Shown: piece after piece, positions 22,889-32,132 of the stretch
Numbering within the stretch: position 1 is the stretch's first letter
Layout: each line of letters begins with the position of its first letter
Source: Phocaeicola salanitronis DSM 18170
GTDB lineage: Bacteria > Bacteroidota > Bacteroidia > Bacteroidales > Bacteroidaceae
Length of the DNA stretch: 64,000 bases
Reading direction: 5' to 3'
Assembly: GCF_000190575.1 (NCBI RefSeq)
Contig: NC_015164.1
Span: forward strand, 2,868,001 to 2,932,000
The notes under the pieces: model-generated
What the model was told of the DNA's origin: nothing
Databases searched by the model: none
Seen by the model: the letters and a program-made list of their open reading frames with translations, nothing else
Made by a program: the position numbers and the translations under genes

Positions 22889-24091
22889 TTATGCTTGTTT
22901 ACAGGCGATTACGGCTGTTTTCCGCTTCATCACTCTGCTCAGGGAGATGCGGGCGCATAGAAAGGCGCCCAATGAGCCGATGACGAACATGCCGCCCGTA
23001 GAAAGCATGATGTCGCCGATACCCACCAACGGAGAAACAATGCCGCCAAAAGCAAAGCCTAACGCACCCAATACCGCGGATGCCGTTCCGGCATGTTGGC
23101 GTTCGGCGTTCATGGCTAAGGTGTTGGACGATGTGAATGTCAGCCCCAGCATCACCAACAGGCAGAGCAACAATGTTTCGTAAATCCAAAAGCTGCACGA
23201 GGAACCCATCGCTGCCAGCAGGAGGATGGAAACGGCCAGCATGCCCTGGCTTCCGCGATAGAGTACCAGTTCCGGATGGCGGAACCTGACAGATAATGCC
23301 GCCGAGAAGACAATTGCCAGCGCATTGGCGCCGAAGCATACGCTGAACGTCATCGGCGAGAAGCCATAATGTTCTTGCATGATAAACGGGGCGGACGATA
23401 TGTTGGCGAATAACACGCCCTGGGCAAACCCGAACTGCAGGATGTAGCATAAGTACTGGCGGTTACGCAAGACCGCACCGAAACCGCGGAACACATCTGC
23501 CCAGTCTGTTTTTCTCCGGTTAGCTGCCGGAAGTGACTCGGTCAGGTGGAAGCTGCCTGCCAGAAGCAGGATGCCTATGCAGAACAAGCACCAGAAAATG
23601 CCTTGCCAGCCGATGCTTTCCGCCAGCATCCCTCCTCCCATCGGAGCAGCTACCGGAGCCACTCCGTTGATGGTGCCTATGATGCCTAACATCTTTGCCA
23701 GTTCGCGTCCGGCATATTTGTCGGCGGCTATCGAGCGCGATATCACAATCCCGCTTGCCCCGGCTATCCCCTGCACCAGCCGCCAGCCTACAAACTGCAG
23801 GGCGGTCTGCGAATATACGCATCCCAGCGTAGAAACCAGGAACAGAAACATGCCGGCAATCAGCAACGGGCGTCTCCCGTACTTGTCGCTCAGCGGTCCG
23901 AAGAACAATTGCCCCGCCGCCAGGCCTATCATGCTGTCGGTCAAGCCCAGTTGGACCATCGAAGAAGATGTGTGAAAAAAATCTGCCATCTCGGGGAAAG
24001 TAGGCAGATACATATCGGTGACAAACGGCCCGAAGGCGGTAAGCATACCCAAAAAGATTAAAATAAATACACGTGAGTTTTGTCTAGCCAT
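22889..24091 (-). CDS. Bcr/CflA-family MFS drug exporter
   Basis: 400 aa with twelve predicted membrane segments. MFS signatures are visible: TDMYLPTFPEM (Bcr/CflA group), the motif-A loop GPLSDKYGRRPLL between TM2 and TM3, and RLVQGIAGASG in TM4. It should export bicyclomycin-, chloramphenicol- or sulfonamide-type compounds by proton antiport; the actual substrate is unknown. Transcribed alone, away from the tRNA. Confidence 0.9.
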   Translation of the reverse strand: MARQNSRVFILIFLGMLTAFGPFVTDMYLPTFPEMADFFHTSSSMVQLGLTDSMIGLAAGQLFFGPLSDKYGRRPLLIAGMFLFLVSTLGCVYSQTALQFVGWRLVQGIAGASGIVISRSIAADKYAGRELAKMLGIIGTINGVAPVAAPMGGGMLAESIGWQGIFWCLFCIGILLLAGSFHLTESLPAANRRKTDWADVFRGFGAVLRNRQYLCYILQFGFAQGVLFANISSAPFIMQEHYGFSPMTFSVCFGANALAIVFSAALSVRFRHPELVLYRGSQGMLAVSILLLAAMGSSCSFWIYETLLLCLLVMLGLTFTSSNTLAMNAERQHAGTASAVLGALGFAFGGIVSPLVGIGDIMLSTGGMFVIGSLGAFLCARISLSRVMKRKTAVIACKQA

Positions 24092-24223
24092 AAATTATCC
24101 TTTCTTTTACCGCTGCAAAAGTACCAAAAATGTCGCGTGTACCTCTCTTGTTTGTCACACCCTTTGGCATAAAAAAACATTCTATAACAATATGAGGGGA
24201 ACGGGCTTTCCCAAGCATGCAGA

Positions 24224-24272
24224 GGACACAGAACTCCGAGGCCTGTGCAAAGCCTTGGAATTCTGTGTGCCC
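24224..24272 (-). terminator. Large imperfect hairpin behind amtB
   Basis: About 19 pairs with a few mismatches between 24224-24242 and 24253-24272. It lies 3' of amtB and 5' of the MFS start. No long T run, so it may be a processing or stability hairpin rather than a strict terminator. Confidence 0.45.
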
Positions 24273-24298
24273 TTAAAACCAATTCTCCTTGTCAGCTA

Positions 24299-25663
24299 TC
24301 AATGATTGTAAGCCGACTCGCCGTGTTCGTAGATGTCAAGCCCTTCTTCTTCTACGCGCTTGTCTACGCGGAGCCCGATGGTAGAGTCTACTATCTTGAA
24401 CAGGATGAAGGTAATGACCGCGCTGAACACGATAGATACCACGGTTGCTACAATCTGAACCCAAAGCTGGTGCCAGTCGCCGTAGAGAGCGCCTTGAACG
24501 CCGTCTTCGCCCGAAATGAAGCGGGTAGCGAATACACCGGTCAGGATAGAACCGATGATACCGCCTATGCCGTGTACGCCGAACGCATCGAGTGCATCGT
24601 CATACTTGAATTTCGGCTTGACCGCAGCTACCATGAAGAAGCATACTATCGGCGTGATGATACCGATGCAGAACGCGCCCAGCAGGTCTACCGTGCCTGC
24701 CGCCGGAGTGATTGCCACCAGTCCGGCTACGGCTCCCGTACAGGCGCCGATGGTGGTGGGTTTCTTGTTGCAGAGCCAGTCGATGACCATCCACGTGATA
24801 GCCGCCATAGCCGTTGCCACATGGGTTACGAGGAAGGCGTTTGCGGCAAGCCCGTCGGCGGCAAGCCCGCTTCCGGCATTGAAGCCGAACCATCCCAGCC
24901 ACAGGAACGAAGTGCCCATGAAGACGAAGGTCACGTTATGCGGCGTAATGGGATGCCCTACCTTATAGTCCATGCGCTTGCCCAGCATAATCGCCATGAT
25001 TAATGCCGAAATCCCGGCATTGATGTGCACCACCGTACCTCCGGCAAAGTCGATGGCTCCCATTTGCTGCAGGAAGCCTCCGCCCCACACCCAGTGTGCC
25101 ATCGGGAAGTAGGCAAGGATTACCCACAACGTGATGAACACGATATAGCCCGAAAACTTGATACGTTCGGCAAAGGCACCCAATATCAGCGCGGGGGTGA
25201 TGATGGCAAACATGCATTGGAACATCACGAATACCAGTTCGGGAATGTTGCCCGCGGTCAGCGTATCCAGGGTGATGCCGTGGAGGAACGCCTTGTCGAA
25301 TCCGCCTATCACACACGCCAGCGGGTTTCCTGACTCGGCAAAGCTGGTATCGAACGCCCAGCTATACCCGAAGGCTATCCATAAGATGCTGACCACGCCT
25401 ACGATGAAGAGGGTTTGCATAATGACACTCAATACATTCTTCTGGCGCACCAAGCCGCCATAGAACAGGGCAATGCCCGGAATGCTCATCAATAACACTA
25501 AGATGGAAGAGGTCAGAATCCACGCTGTATTGCCCGAATCGAGCGCGGGCATATCCGCTCCGCTTGCCTCCTGTGCCAGCAGGGAAGGCGTGGAAATCAA
25601 AAGCATAAGAATCGCCGCGGCATACCTCATCCAGCATCTGCCGCCTTTTGTATATGTATCCAT
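24299..25663 (-). CDS. amtB: Ammonium transporter AmtB
   Basis: 454 aa. A signal peptide (MRYAAAILMLLISTPSLLAQ; the alternative ATG is at 25630) precedes eleven membrane helices. Amt signatures: GIALFYGGLVRQKNVLSV, the pore His pair regions (FAMFQCMFAIITPAL-like segment, then FPMAHWVWGGGFL), and HINAGISALI. It conducts NH3/NH4+ across the inner membrane and is gated by GlnK. It is the third gene of the OMP-glnK-amtB operon, 44 bp after glnK. Confidence 0.95.
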   Translation of the reverse strand: MDTYTKGGRCWMRYAAAILMLLISTPSLLAQEASGADMPALDSGNTAWILTSSILVLLMSIPGIALFYGGLVRQKNVLSVIMQTLFIVGVVSILWIAFGYSWAFDTSFAESGNPLACVIGGFDKAFLHGITLDTLTAGNIPELVFVMFQCMFAIITPALILGAFAERIKFSGYIVFITLWVILAYFPMAHWVWGGGFLQQMGAIDFAGGTVVHINAGISALIMAIMLGKRMDYKVGHPITPHNVTFVFMGTSFLWLGWFGFNAGSGLAADGLAANAFLVTHVATAMAAITWMVIDWLCNKKPTTIGACTGAVAGLVAITPAAGTVDLLGAFCIGIITPIVCFFMVAAVKPKFKYDDALDAFGVHGIGGIIGSILTGVFATRFISGEDGVQGALYGDWHQLWVQIVATVVSIVFSAVITFILFKIVDSTIGLRVDKRVEEEGLDIYEHGESAYNH

Positions 25664-25707
25664 AATAAAATCTCGTTTAGATATTGTATTTGTATGACTT
25701 ATGTGGC

Positions 25708-26064
25708 TTATTTCTCTTGTTCGGCGTTATAGAGCGCAATGTCCCCCCGTTCGCCGGTACGGATGCGGATGGCGTCCTCTACCGGGATGACGAAGATGCG
25801 CCCGTCGCCTATCTCGCCCGTCTGGGCGGCTTTCAGTATCGCCTGGATGGTTTTCTCTACATTCTTTTCGCGCACCACGATGGAGAGCAGGATGCGCTCT
25901 ATCGAGCTTGTGTCGTACACCACGCCGCGGTAAATGCGGCCTTCGCGGGTCTTTCCTACGCCCCGCACGTCGTAATAGGAGAACCACTCGATGTCGGCAT
26001 CCAGCAATGCTTGTTTCACATCGTCGAACCGTGTTCTCCGGATAATCGCTTCAATCTTTTTCAT
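25708..26064 (-). CDS. glnK: P-II nitrogen regulatory protein GlnK
   Basis: 118 aa from MKKIEAIIRR at 26064 (a longer frame to 26115 adds non-family residues). The P-II fold is clear: RRTRFDDVKQAL, the T-loop RGVGKTREGRIYRG with the Tyr used for uridylylation in other phyla, TGEIGDGRIFV and RIRTGE for ATP/2-oxoglutarate binding. The T-loop is one residue shorter than in E. coli GlnK, and the LPK segment is replaced by IER. It senses 2-oxoglutarate/ATP and blocks AmtB. Confidence 0.92.
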   Translation of the reverse strand: MKKIEAIIRRTRFDDVKQALLDADIEWFSYYDVRGVGKTREGRIYRGVVYDTSSIERILLSIVVREKNVEKTIQAILKAAQTGEIGDGRIFVIPVEDAIRIRTGERGDIALYNAEQEK

Positions 26065-26138
26065 CTTGTATTTGTATTTTGTAGTTAGTACTTTGCCAGA
26101 AATGTTATCCCTCAATCTTTTACCTCTCGTTTATCCTA

Positions 26139-26846
26139 TCAAAAACTTAAGCCTGCCACGAAATAGGCGCCTTCTGTTGCCGGGTTCCATATCGCCTGCG
26201 CAAAGACGGGCAGGGTCCACGAATCGGTGATTTTCAGTTCCTTGGTGGCTTTAATGCCTACCTCGCTCACGGCAAATCCGTTCTTGCCTCCGTTATAGAA
26301 ATCGTTCTCCCAGGGCGTGGCGCCTACCGTGGCTTCCCAGTCAAGCCCGCCCAGACGGAAAGGAGCCGAAAGGGCGATGTATGAGGCATACGTGCGGTCG
26401 CCGTCCGAATTATACCCTACATTGCCGGCGAAATTGGTGTACCAGTTTACGGCAAGCACGCCGAAGTCATATCCCACTTGCGCCTCGAACGTGTGGTTCG
26501 TGTCGTGTGCTCCGTAATGGAAATACGCCGGTCCGTTGTTGAACCAATAGTCCGTTACAGATACGCTGAACCCGCCGATGCCATACCCCAGCGTAAGGTC
26601 GAACTCTTTCGTATCTGACTTCTCGAACCCTACCGACCCCCAAGCCGAGAGCGAGAACCCTTTGTAGGCGATGGAGAGCGAGGGTTGGATGCTGACATTC
26701 CCCAAATCTTGCCCGCGCCAGATATATCCGCTTACCAGGTCGGCTCCCACACTTGCTTCCACTTTGTCTTGTGCCGGAAGCATCGCCGGAGATGCTATCG
26801 CTATCGCCAATAGCATCCAGCTTTTTCCTTTAAACAATCTTTTCAT
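26139..26846 (-). CDS. Outer-membrane beta-barrel protein of the ammonium operon
   Basis: 235 aa from MKRLFKGKSW at 26846 (upstream in-frame codons precede a clear signal peptide ending MLPAQ). The mature chain has alternating aromatic strands (VSGYIWRGQDLGN, LTLGYGIGGF, VTDYWFNNGP) and ends in Phe, as outer-membrane barrels do. It resembles the TIGR02001-type putative porins found next to amtB/glnK. It may admit ammonium or small amines; this is inference from its operon. Confidence 0.8.
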   Translation of the reverse strand: MKRLFKGKSWMLLAIAIASPAMLPAQDKVEASVGADLVSGYIWRGQDLGNVSIQPSLSIAYKGFSLSAWGSVGFEKSDTKEFDLTLGYGIGGFSVSVTDYWFNNGPAYFHYGAHDTNHTFEAQVGYDFGVLAVNWYTNFAGNVGYNSDGDRTYASYIALSAPFRLGGLDWEATVGATPWENDFYNGGKNGFAVSEVGIKATKELKITDSWTLPVFAQAIWNPATEGAYFVAGLSF

Positions 26847-27362
26847 TGCTCTTCTGTTTTTAATGCTACAATCTAATGAAAACTCTCTCATTCTATTTAC
26901 CTTAAAACAATTTCTTTTCCCTTTTTCTGAGAGCAAAGGTAGAGCTTTTGGGCTTATCCTCGCACCGGGAATGCGCACTTCTTTATTGTTTTGTTAATAG
27001 AAGTTACGATTTGTAATGAGACGAGAATGTTTTGATTTCGATTTGAAACTAATATCTCTATATATGAAGACAAATGAAAGCGAATGATTTTGCGCATTAT
27101 GCAAAAAGGAAGATGAATTGCGTGTGCGCTTTCTTTTTGATATGATAAAAGCCGTTTCTCCGTACGCTTTGCAATCCGTTTGAGCGGTTCGTTTCCGGTG
27201 TGCAGGCAGGTGCGTGTGCTTCTTCATATAGGTGCGGCGCCGGCGGCATATAGGTGCATGGGGCGTCGCATATACGTGTCCGGGCTTAACAAAGTTGGCA
27301 TTTTATTGCGTGCTTTTAAAGGAAAATCGTAACTTTGCGACATGAATTCATGACACGAGTGT
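26847..27362. other. Intergenic region between the ammonium operon and the DUF1599 gene
   Basis: Contains a minus-strand -7 box TACCTTTG at 26934-26941 for the OMP-glnK-amtB operon, a 22-bp periodic stretch at 27225-27285, and a plus-strand -7 box TAACTTTG at 27330-27337 for the DUF1599 gene. Otherwise AT-rich without a recognisable gene. No sigma-54 site was identified by eye. Confidence 0.6.
27225..27285 (+). repeat. Three 22-bp periodic units
   Basis: The word CATATA starts at 27225, 27247 and 27269; units 1 and 2 share CATATAGGTGC, unit 3 has CATATACGTG. A short decayed tandem repeat upstream of a promoter. Confidence 0.5.
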
Positions 27363-27905
27363 ATGAAAGATACGAAACAGCAATTTGAACATGTCATTGC
27401 CATTTGCCGGGACTTGTTCGTCAAGAAGCTGCACGATTACGGCGCGGCGTGGCGCATCATGCGCCCCTCTTCGGTCACCGACCAGCTTCTTATCAAGGCG
27501 AACCGTATCCGGAGCCTGGAAGTGAAGGGAGTCAGCCTGGTGGGCGAGGGCATCCGTCCCGAGTTTATGGCAATCGTTAATTATGGGATTATCGGGCTTA
27601 TCCAGCTCGAACTGGGCTATGCCGAGAAAGAAGACCTGGCGGAAGCCGATGCGCTTGCCCTCTACGATAAATATGCCAAGCAGACGCTGGAGCTGATGTT
27701 GAAGAAGAACCACGATTATGACGAGGCGTGGCGCAGCATGCGCATCACGTCGTACACCGACCTGATTCTGATGAAAATCTACCGCACGAAGCAGATAGAA
27801 GCCTTGAGCGGGAACACGCTGGTATCGGAAGGTGTGGACGCCAACTATATGGATATGATTAACTATTCGGTATTTGCATTAATTAAGCTGGAATTTGGAG
27901 AATAA
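27363..27905 (+). CDS. DUF1599 protein (duplicated nucleotide-modification-associated domain)
   Basis: 180 aa formed of two similar halves: CRDLFVKKLHDYGAAWRIMR near the start, and LELMLKKNHDYDEAWRSMR from about residue 110. The repeated pattern KxxDYxxAWRxMR is typical of DUF1599. The function is unknown. It begins the DUF1599-DoxX-tpiA-SPOR-folE gene set, common in this group, and overlaps the next gene by 11 bp. Confidence 0.85.
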   Translation: MKDTKQQFEHVIAICRDLFVKKLHDYGAAWRIMRPSSVTDQLLIKANRIRSLEVKGVSLVGEGIRPEFMAIVNYGIIGLIQLELGYAEKEDLAEADALALYDKYAKQTLELMLKKNHDYDEAWRSMRITSYTDLILMKIYRTKQIEALSGNTLVSEGVDANYMDMINYSVFALIKLEFGE

Positions 27906-29199
27906 GCGCCTACATACGATTCTTGCCGTGTGGATAAACCTCTGCCGCTTCCTGCTTGCCGCGGTGTTTATCTTTTCCGGATTCGTGAAGACGAACGACC
28001 CGTACGGCTTTGCCTACAAGATACAGGATTACCTGGAAGCATGGGGCTTGCTTCAAATCACGCCCGAGTTTGCTCCCTATATCGGTTCGATGGCGATGGG
28101 AATCCTCGAATTCACGTTGGGCGTTTACCTGCTCTTCGGCATTCACCGGAAGGCGGCATGCACGTTGATTCTGCTTCTTGTGGCGTTTATGACACCGCTC
28201 ACGCTCTGGCTTGCCATCGCGAATCCGATATCCGATTGCGGGTGTTTCGGCGATGCCGTTATCTTGACCAATTGGGAGACGTTCGGCAAGAATGTGGTGC
28301 TGCTCATAGCCGCCATTACCGTGTTCCGCTGGAGGGATACCGGTATCAAGAAGCTGGTGACCGAGAAGGTGGACTGGCTCATCGCGCTTTATACGGTGGT
28401 TTTCGCCTTGCTTTTCTCCATTTATTGCGTGCGCGAACTGCCTCTCTTCGATTTCCGTCCGTATTATATAGGTATGAATATCAGGCAGGGCATGGAAATT
28501 CCCGAGGGAGAGAAGCCGACCGTGTACGAAACAACGTTCATTTATGAGAAGGACGGGCAGGAAAAGGAGTTTACCATCGACAATTTCCCTTCCGATTCTA
28601 CGTGGACGTTCGTTGATGCCGTGACGCGGGTGAAAGAGAAAGGCTACGAGCCTCCGGTTCAGGATTTTTCCATCGTGTTGCAGGAAGACGGCACCGATGT
28701 GACGGAGGAAATCCTTGCCGATGATAACTATACGTTCCTGCTGGTGTCTCCCCAGTTGCGGAACGCGGACGAGAGCGGCATGGACCTTATCAATGAGGTG
28801 TACGATTACAGTATGGAATACGGGTACCGTTTCCTGTGTGTGACGGCTTCGCCCGACGAGGACATCGCCGTATGGCAGGACAATACGGGTGCCGAGTACC
28901 CCTTTGCCTTGGCGGATGAAATCACGTTGAAGACCATAATCCGTTCCAATCCGGGGCTGCTCTTGCTGAAGGACGGAGTCATCCTGAATAAATGGAGCGT
29001 GAACAACATCCCCGATGAATACCAGTTGCATGCGGCTTTGGCGGATTTGCCTATCGGCACGCTGGCGGTGCCCCGCACCTTGCATAAGGTGGCGAGTATC
29101 ATCGGATGGTTCTTCGGGCCGCTTTTGTTCCTCACCCTGTGCGATTTGCTTTGGCTGGAATGGGGCAAGAAGAAAAGGAAGAAACAAATTATACATTAA
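27895..29199 (+). CDS. DoxX-family membrane protein with thioredoxin-like C-terminal domain
   Basis: 434 aa. The N-terminal 150 residues form a four-helix DoxX/MauE-like domain (CRFLLAAVFIFSGFVKTNDP, the ISDCGCFGD motif with paired Cys). A further TM lies near 165-180. Residues about 220-390 resemble a thioredoxin-like fold (YTFLLVSPQL, LLLLKDGVILNKW) without a CxxC, and a last membrane helix lies at 405-425. The likely start is TTG at 27895, overlapping DUF1599; no ATG fits well. Its role may be redox or quinone-linked; not known. Confidence 0.82.
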   Translation: MENKRLHTILAVWINLCRFLLAAVFIFSGFVKTNDPYGFAYKIQDYLEAWGLLQITPEFAPYIGSMAMGILEFTLGVYLLFGIHRKAACTLILLLVAFMTPLTLWLAIANPISDCGCFGDAVILTNWETFGKNVVLLIAAITVFRWRDTGIKKLVTEKVDWLIALYTVVFALLFSIYCVRELPLFDFRPYYIGMNIRQGMEIPEGEKPTVYETTFIYEKDGQEKEFTIDNFPSDSTWTFVDAVTRVKEKGYEPPVQDFSIVLQEDGTDVTEEILADDNYTFLLVSPQLRNADESGMDLINEVYDYSMEYGYRFLCVTASPDEDIAVWQDNTGAEYPFALADEITLKTIIRSNPGLLLLKDGVILNKWSVNNIPDEYQLHAALADLPIGTLAVPRTLHKVASIIGWFFGPLLFLTLCDLLWLEWGKKKRKKQIIH

Positions 29200-29219
29200 C
29201 CCTTTAAAACTTAAACAAA

Positions 29220-29975
29220 ATGAGAAAGAACATTGTAGCAGGAAACTGGAAAATGAACAAGAACCTGCAAGAAGGTATTGCTTTGGCAAAAGAACTGAAC
29301 GAAGTGTTGAGCGCAGACAAACCCAATTGTGATGTCATCATCTGTACTCCGTTCATCCACTTGGCTTCTGTAACTCCGATAGTTGACAAGAGCATCATCG
29401 GTGTAGGTGCCGAGAACTGTGCCGACAAGGCTTCGGGCGCGTATACAGGCGAAGTATCAGCCGAAATGGTCGCTTCTACCGGTGCTCAATACGTTATCTT
29501 GGGCCACTCGGAACGCCGCGCTTATTATCATGAAACCGTTGATATCCTGACCGAAAAGGTTAAATTGGCTTTGGCTAATAACCTGAAGCCTATCTTCTGC
29601 ATCGGTGAAGTATTGGAAGAACGCGAAGCAAACAAGCAGAACGAAGTGGTAGAGGCTCAGCTGGCTTCTGTATTCTCGCTCTCTGCCGAAGACTTCGGCA
29701 AGGTTATCTTGGCTTACGAACCGGTTTGGGCTATCGGTACGGGCAAGACCGCTACTCCGGAACAAGCAGAAGAAATCCACGCGCACATCCGTTCGCTGGT
29801 AGCTGCTAAGTACGGTCAGGAAGTGGCAGAAAACACTTCTATCCTGTACGGAGGAAGCTGCAAGCCGTCGAATGCGAAAGAACTGTTCGCTAAACCCGAT
29901 GTAGACGGTGGCTTGATTGGCGGTGCCGCATTGAAAGCCGCTGACTTCAAGGGCATTATTGATGCGTTCAAATAA
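29220..29975 (+). CDS. tpiA: Triosephosphate isomerase
   Basis: 251 aa, the usual length. Glycolytic interconversion of DHAP and GAP. Visible: NWKMN with catalytic Lys11, ILGHSERR with the electrophilic His, [12 protein letters not shown] with catalytic Glu and the flexible loop, and YGGSCKPSN with the phosphate-binding GG. 20 bp downstream of the DoxX gene. The 3' end is followed by an inverted repeat (29999-30088). Confidence 0.97.
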   Translation: MRKNIVAGNWKMNKNLQEGIALAKELNEVLSADKPNCDVIICTPFIHLASVTPIVDKSIIGVGAENCADKASGAYTGEVSAEMVASTGAQYVILGHSERRAYYHETVDILTEKVKLALANNLKPIFCIGEVLEEREANKQNEVVEAQLASVFSLSAEDFGKVILAYEPVWAIGTGKTATPEQAEEIHAHIRSLVAAKYGQEVAENTSILYGGSCKPSNAKELFAKPDVDGGLIGGAALKAADFKGIIDAFK

Positions 29976-29998
29976 TCTTTTATAGGCAACGAGGTATC

Positions 29999-30088
29999 AG
30001 TTGACAAGTTAACAAGGTTTTTAGATACATCGCATAAGGAAATGTATTTAAAGCCTTGTCAGCTTGTCAACTCGTTAACTTGTCAACT
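29999..30088. repeat. Inverted pair of TTGACAAGTTAAC words behind tpiA
   Basis: The arms 29999-30013 and 30074-30088 are perfect 15-bp reverse complements. The right side holds further copies of the word (cttgtcaactcg). The architecture, short tandem words in opposite orientation, is that of the CACAGAG elements with a different word. May act as a 3' hairpin for tpiA. Confidence 0.7.
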
Positions 30089-30101
30089 AAATACACACAT
30101 C

Positions 30102-30554
30102 ATGAAATACGTAGTATCCTTTCTTTTACTCTTTTCGGTATCGGCAATGTATGCCCAGCGCACCATTGTAGAGAGCCTTGAGGCACGCCGGGCAGGCGAA
30201 GGCACGGTGTCGGTACACGAAGAGCCTTATATCGCCTCGCTCATCGGCTTGCGCTATACGGGCAACGCCTCGTCTCCCCAGACCTTGAAGGCAAGAGGTT
30301 TCCGGGTGCAGGTTTATGCGGGAAACAATTCGCGTGTAGCGCGGAACGAAGCCCAACGGGTGGCGGACAAAGTAAAAGAAACATTCCCCGAAATGCCGGT
30401 ATATACCTATTTCCAGCCCCCCCGCTGGTTATGCCGCGTAGGTGATTTCAAGAGCATCGAGGAAGCCCATGTCGCCATGCGCAAGCTGAAGGGAAGCGGT
30501 GAATTTAAAGAAGTGGCGATTGTACGTGAACAAATTAACATACCTATTGAATAA
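30102..30554 (+). CDS. SPOR-domain secreted protein
   Basis: 150 aa from [19 protein letters not shown] (signal peptide). The frame also reads upstream through the repeat, so the ATG at 30102 is preferred. The C-terminal part has the SPOR pattern ([20 protein letters not shown], then [18 protein letters not shown]), which binds denuded peptidoglycan at division sites. The stop overlaps the folE start (TAATG). Confidence 0.88.
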   Translation: MKYVVSFLLLFSVSAMYAQRTIVESLEARRAGEGTVSVHEEPYIASLIGLRYTGNASSPQTLKARGFRVQVYAGNNSRVARNEAQRVADKVKETFPEMPVYTYFQPPRWLCRVGDFKSIEEAHVAMRKLKGSGEFKEVAIVREQINIPIE

Positions 30555-31141
30555 TGATTGATACAGACTTGTTGAAGTTCCCGGAAGAGAAAGTGCAGAA
30601 GCTGATGGCGCATTACAAAGAGATTCTTGCGCTTTTGGGCGAAGACACCGGACGGGAAGGATTGTTGAAGACTCCGGAGCGTGTGGCAAAAGCCATGCTC
30701 ACGCTTACAAGGGGATATGATGTAGACCCGAAAGAGATTTTATTGGGTGCTAAATTCAAGGAAGAATATAGCCAGATGGTCGTAGTAAAGGATATCGATT
30801 TCTTCTCGATGTGCGAGCATCACATGTTGCCCTTTTATGGGAAAGCGCACGTGGCGTATATCCCGAACGGATACATCACGGGGCTGAGCAAGATAGCCCG
30901 TGTGGTGGATGTATTCTCGCACCGCCTTCAGGTGCAGGAGCGCATGACCTTGCAAATCAAAGAATGCATTCAGGAAACGCTGCACCCATTAGGCGTAATG
31001 GTCGTAGTAGAAGCCAAACACATGTGCATGCAGATGCGGGGCGTGGAGAAGCAGAACTCCATCACCACTACTTCCGACTTTACCGGAGCTTTCAATCAAG
31101 CCAAGACAAGAGAGGAATTCATGAACCTGATTCGGAAATAA
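30554..31141 (+). CDS. folE: GTP cyclohydrolase I
   Basis: 195 aa. First step of tetrahydrofolate synthesis, GTP to dihydroneopterin triphosphate, and also the source for queuosine precursors made by the queD and queE genes elsewhere in this window. Zinc and active-site residues are seen in [38 protein letters not shown] and HMCMQMRGV. Translationally coupled to the SPOR gene. Ends 9 bp before the convergent DUF3089 gene. Confidence 0.97.
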   Translation: MIDTDLLKFPEEKVQKLMAHYKEILALLGEDTGREGLLKTPERVAKAMLTLTRGYDVDPKEILLGAKFKEEYSQMVVVKDIDFFSMCEHHMLPFYGKAHVAYIPNGYITGLSKIARVVDVFSHRLQVQERMTLQIKECIQETLHPLGVMVVVEAKHMCMQMRGVEKQNSITTTSDFTGAFNQAKTREEFMNLIRK

Positions 31142-31150
31142 GGCATCCTC

Positions 31151-32122
31151 TTAGTGTGACTTCCGGTATGCCCGTATGCGTTGCCATACGTTCTTCCGTA
31201 AGTCTTCCTTGTAAAGGTTGAATTCCTGCACGTGCAGGTTGCCTTTAGGAAGCAGGGCTTCTACGCTGGGAATAAAGTACAGGTCTTCGTCTATCCCCGT
31301 TACGATAAGTGTATGGATGGTAGTGTCGAGCGATACGGTAAAGCCTTGGTAAGAAGGGGCAGGTGTCGCATCGGTGCGCCAGTTGACGGGATTGATGCAC
31401 ACCACATTGTCCCGGAACAAAGGCGATACGGCATCGGGGCGTGTCACGCTGTTGAAGCCTACGAGCACACCGGTATCTATGGAGTCTTGCGCGGGGCGCA
31501 GGATGGGATAGCTTGCCAGCTCTTCCGGTGTCACGGTATAGCCGATGGCATAGGTGGCGATGAGCTTCCGGCTGATGTCAGGTGTGATTTCCCGTTTCAG
31601 AAGTTCGATAACCGCCTTGGCTCCTTGGCTGTGTCCGGCAAGGATGAACGGTTTTCCTTGGTTGTCGTGTTCCATATAATAATGAAAGGCATCCGCCACG
31701 TCCTGATAAGCCAACTTGAACCGTTCTTCGATGAGTGCCGTGTCCAAGGTCAGCCAACTGTCCATCGAAATCTGGCGGTAATAGGGAGAGAAGAAATTGC
31801 AACTGTCCGCCAATACGCTTTTAGCCAATTGGATGGAAGGATCTGTCAAGGCACGTTGTTCCGCATCGAAGATGTCCATGTGATGCCGGGTCTGCCCCAA
31901 TGAGTCGGTATAGTCCCAAATGCAGGTCGGGACTACGTAAAACAAGTCTACGTCTTTCCCCGCAGCGTCTTGCTTATTCTCGAACCAGCACCAGTTGTCC
32001 GAATAGTCTATGGTATCGCTTGCGGGGGCGGATGCGTCTTTCTCGCAGGAAGCGAGAGGGAGGAGTATGCAAGCGAGGTATATCAGTTGCTTGATAAAGC
32101 GTAAGGGTGATTGGGTATTCAT
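31151..32122 (-). CDS. DUF3089 lipoprotein, alpha/beta hydrolase
   Basis: 323 aa. The signal peptide ends in LPLAS-C (lipobox), so it is a lipoprotein. The DUF3089 family has an alpha/beta-hydrolase fold; the nucleophile elbow is AGHSQGA, preceded by DVADAFHYYM. Esterase- or lipase-like activity is expected, substrate unknown. Transcribed opposite to folE. Confidence 0.88.
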   Translation of the reverse strand: MNTQSPLRFIKQLIYLACILLPLASCEKDASAPASDTIDYSDNWCWFENKQDAAGKDVDLFYVVPTCIWDYTDSLGQTRHHMDIFDAEQRALTDPSIQLAKSVLADSCNFFSPYYRQISMDSWLTLDTALIEERFKLAYQDVADAFHYYMEHDNQGKPFILAGHSQGAKAVIELLKREITPDISRKLIATYAIGYTVTPEELASYPILRPAQDSIDTGVLVGFNSVTRPDAVSPLFRDNVVCINPVNWRTDATPAPSYQGFTVSLDTTIHTLIVTGIDEDLYFIPSVEALLPKGNLHVQEFNLYKEDLRKNVWQRIRAYRKSH

Positions 32123-32132
32123 GGGTATATGG

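Noticed and set aside
27910..29289. 459-aa minus-strand frame opposite the DoxX gene
   Set aside because: The plus strand has a membrane protein with recognisable DoxX features; the antisense frame is His/Arg/Gln-rich without family pattern.
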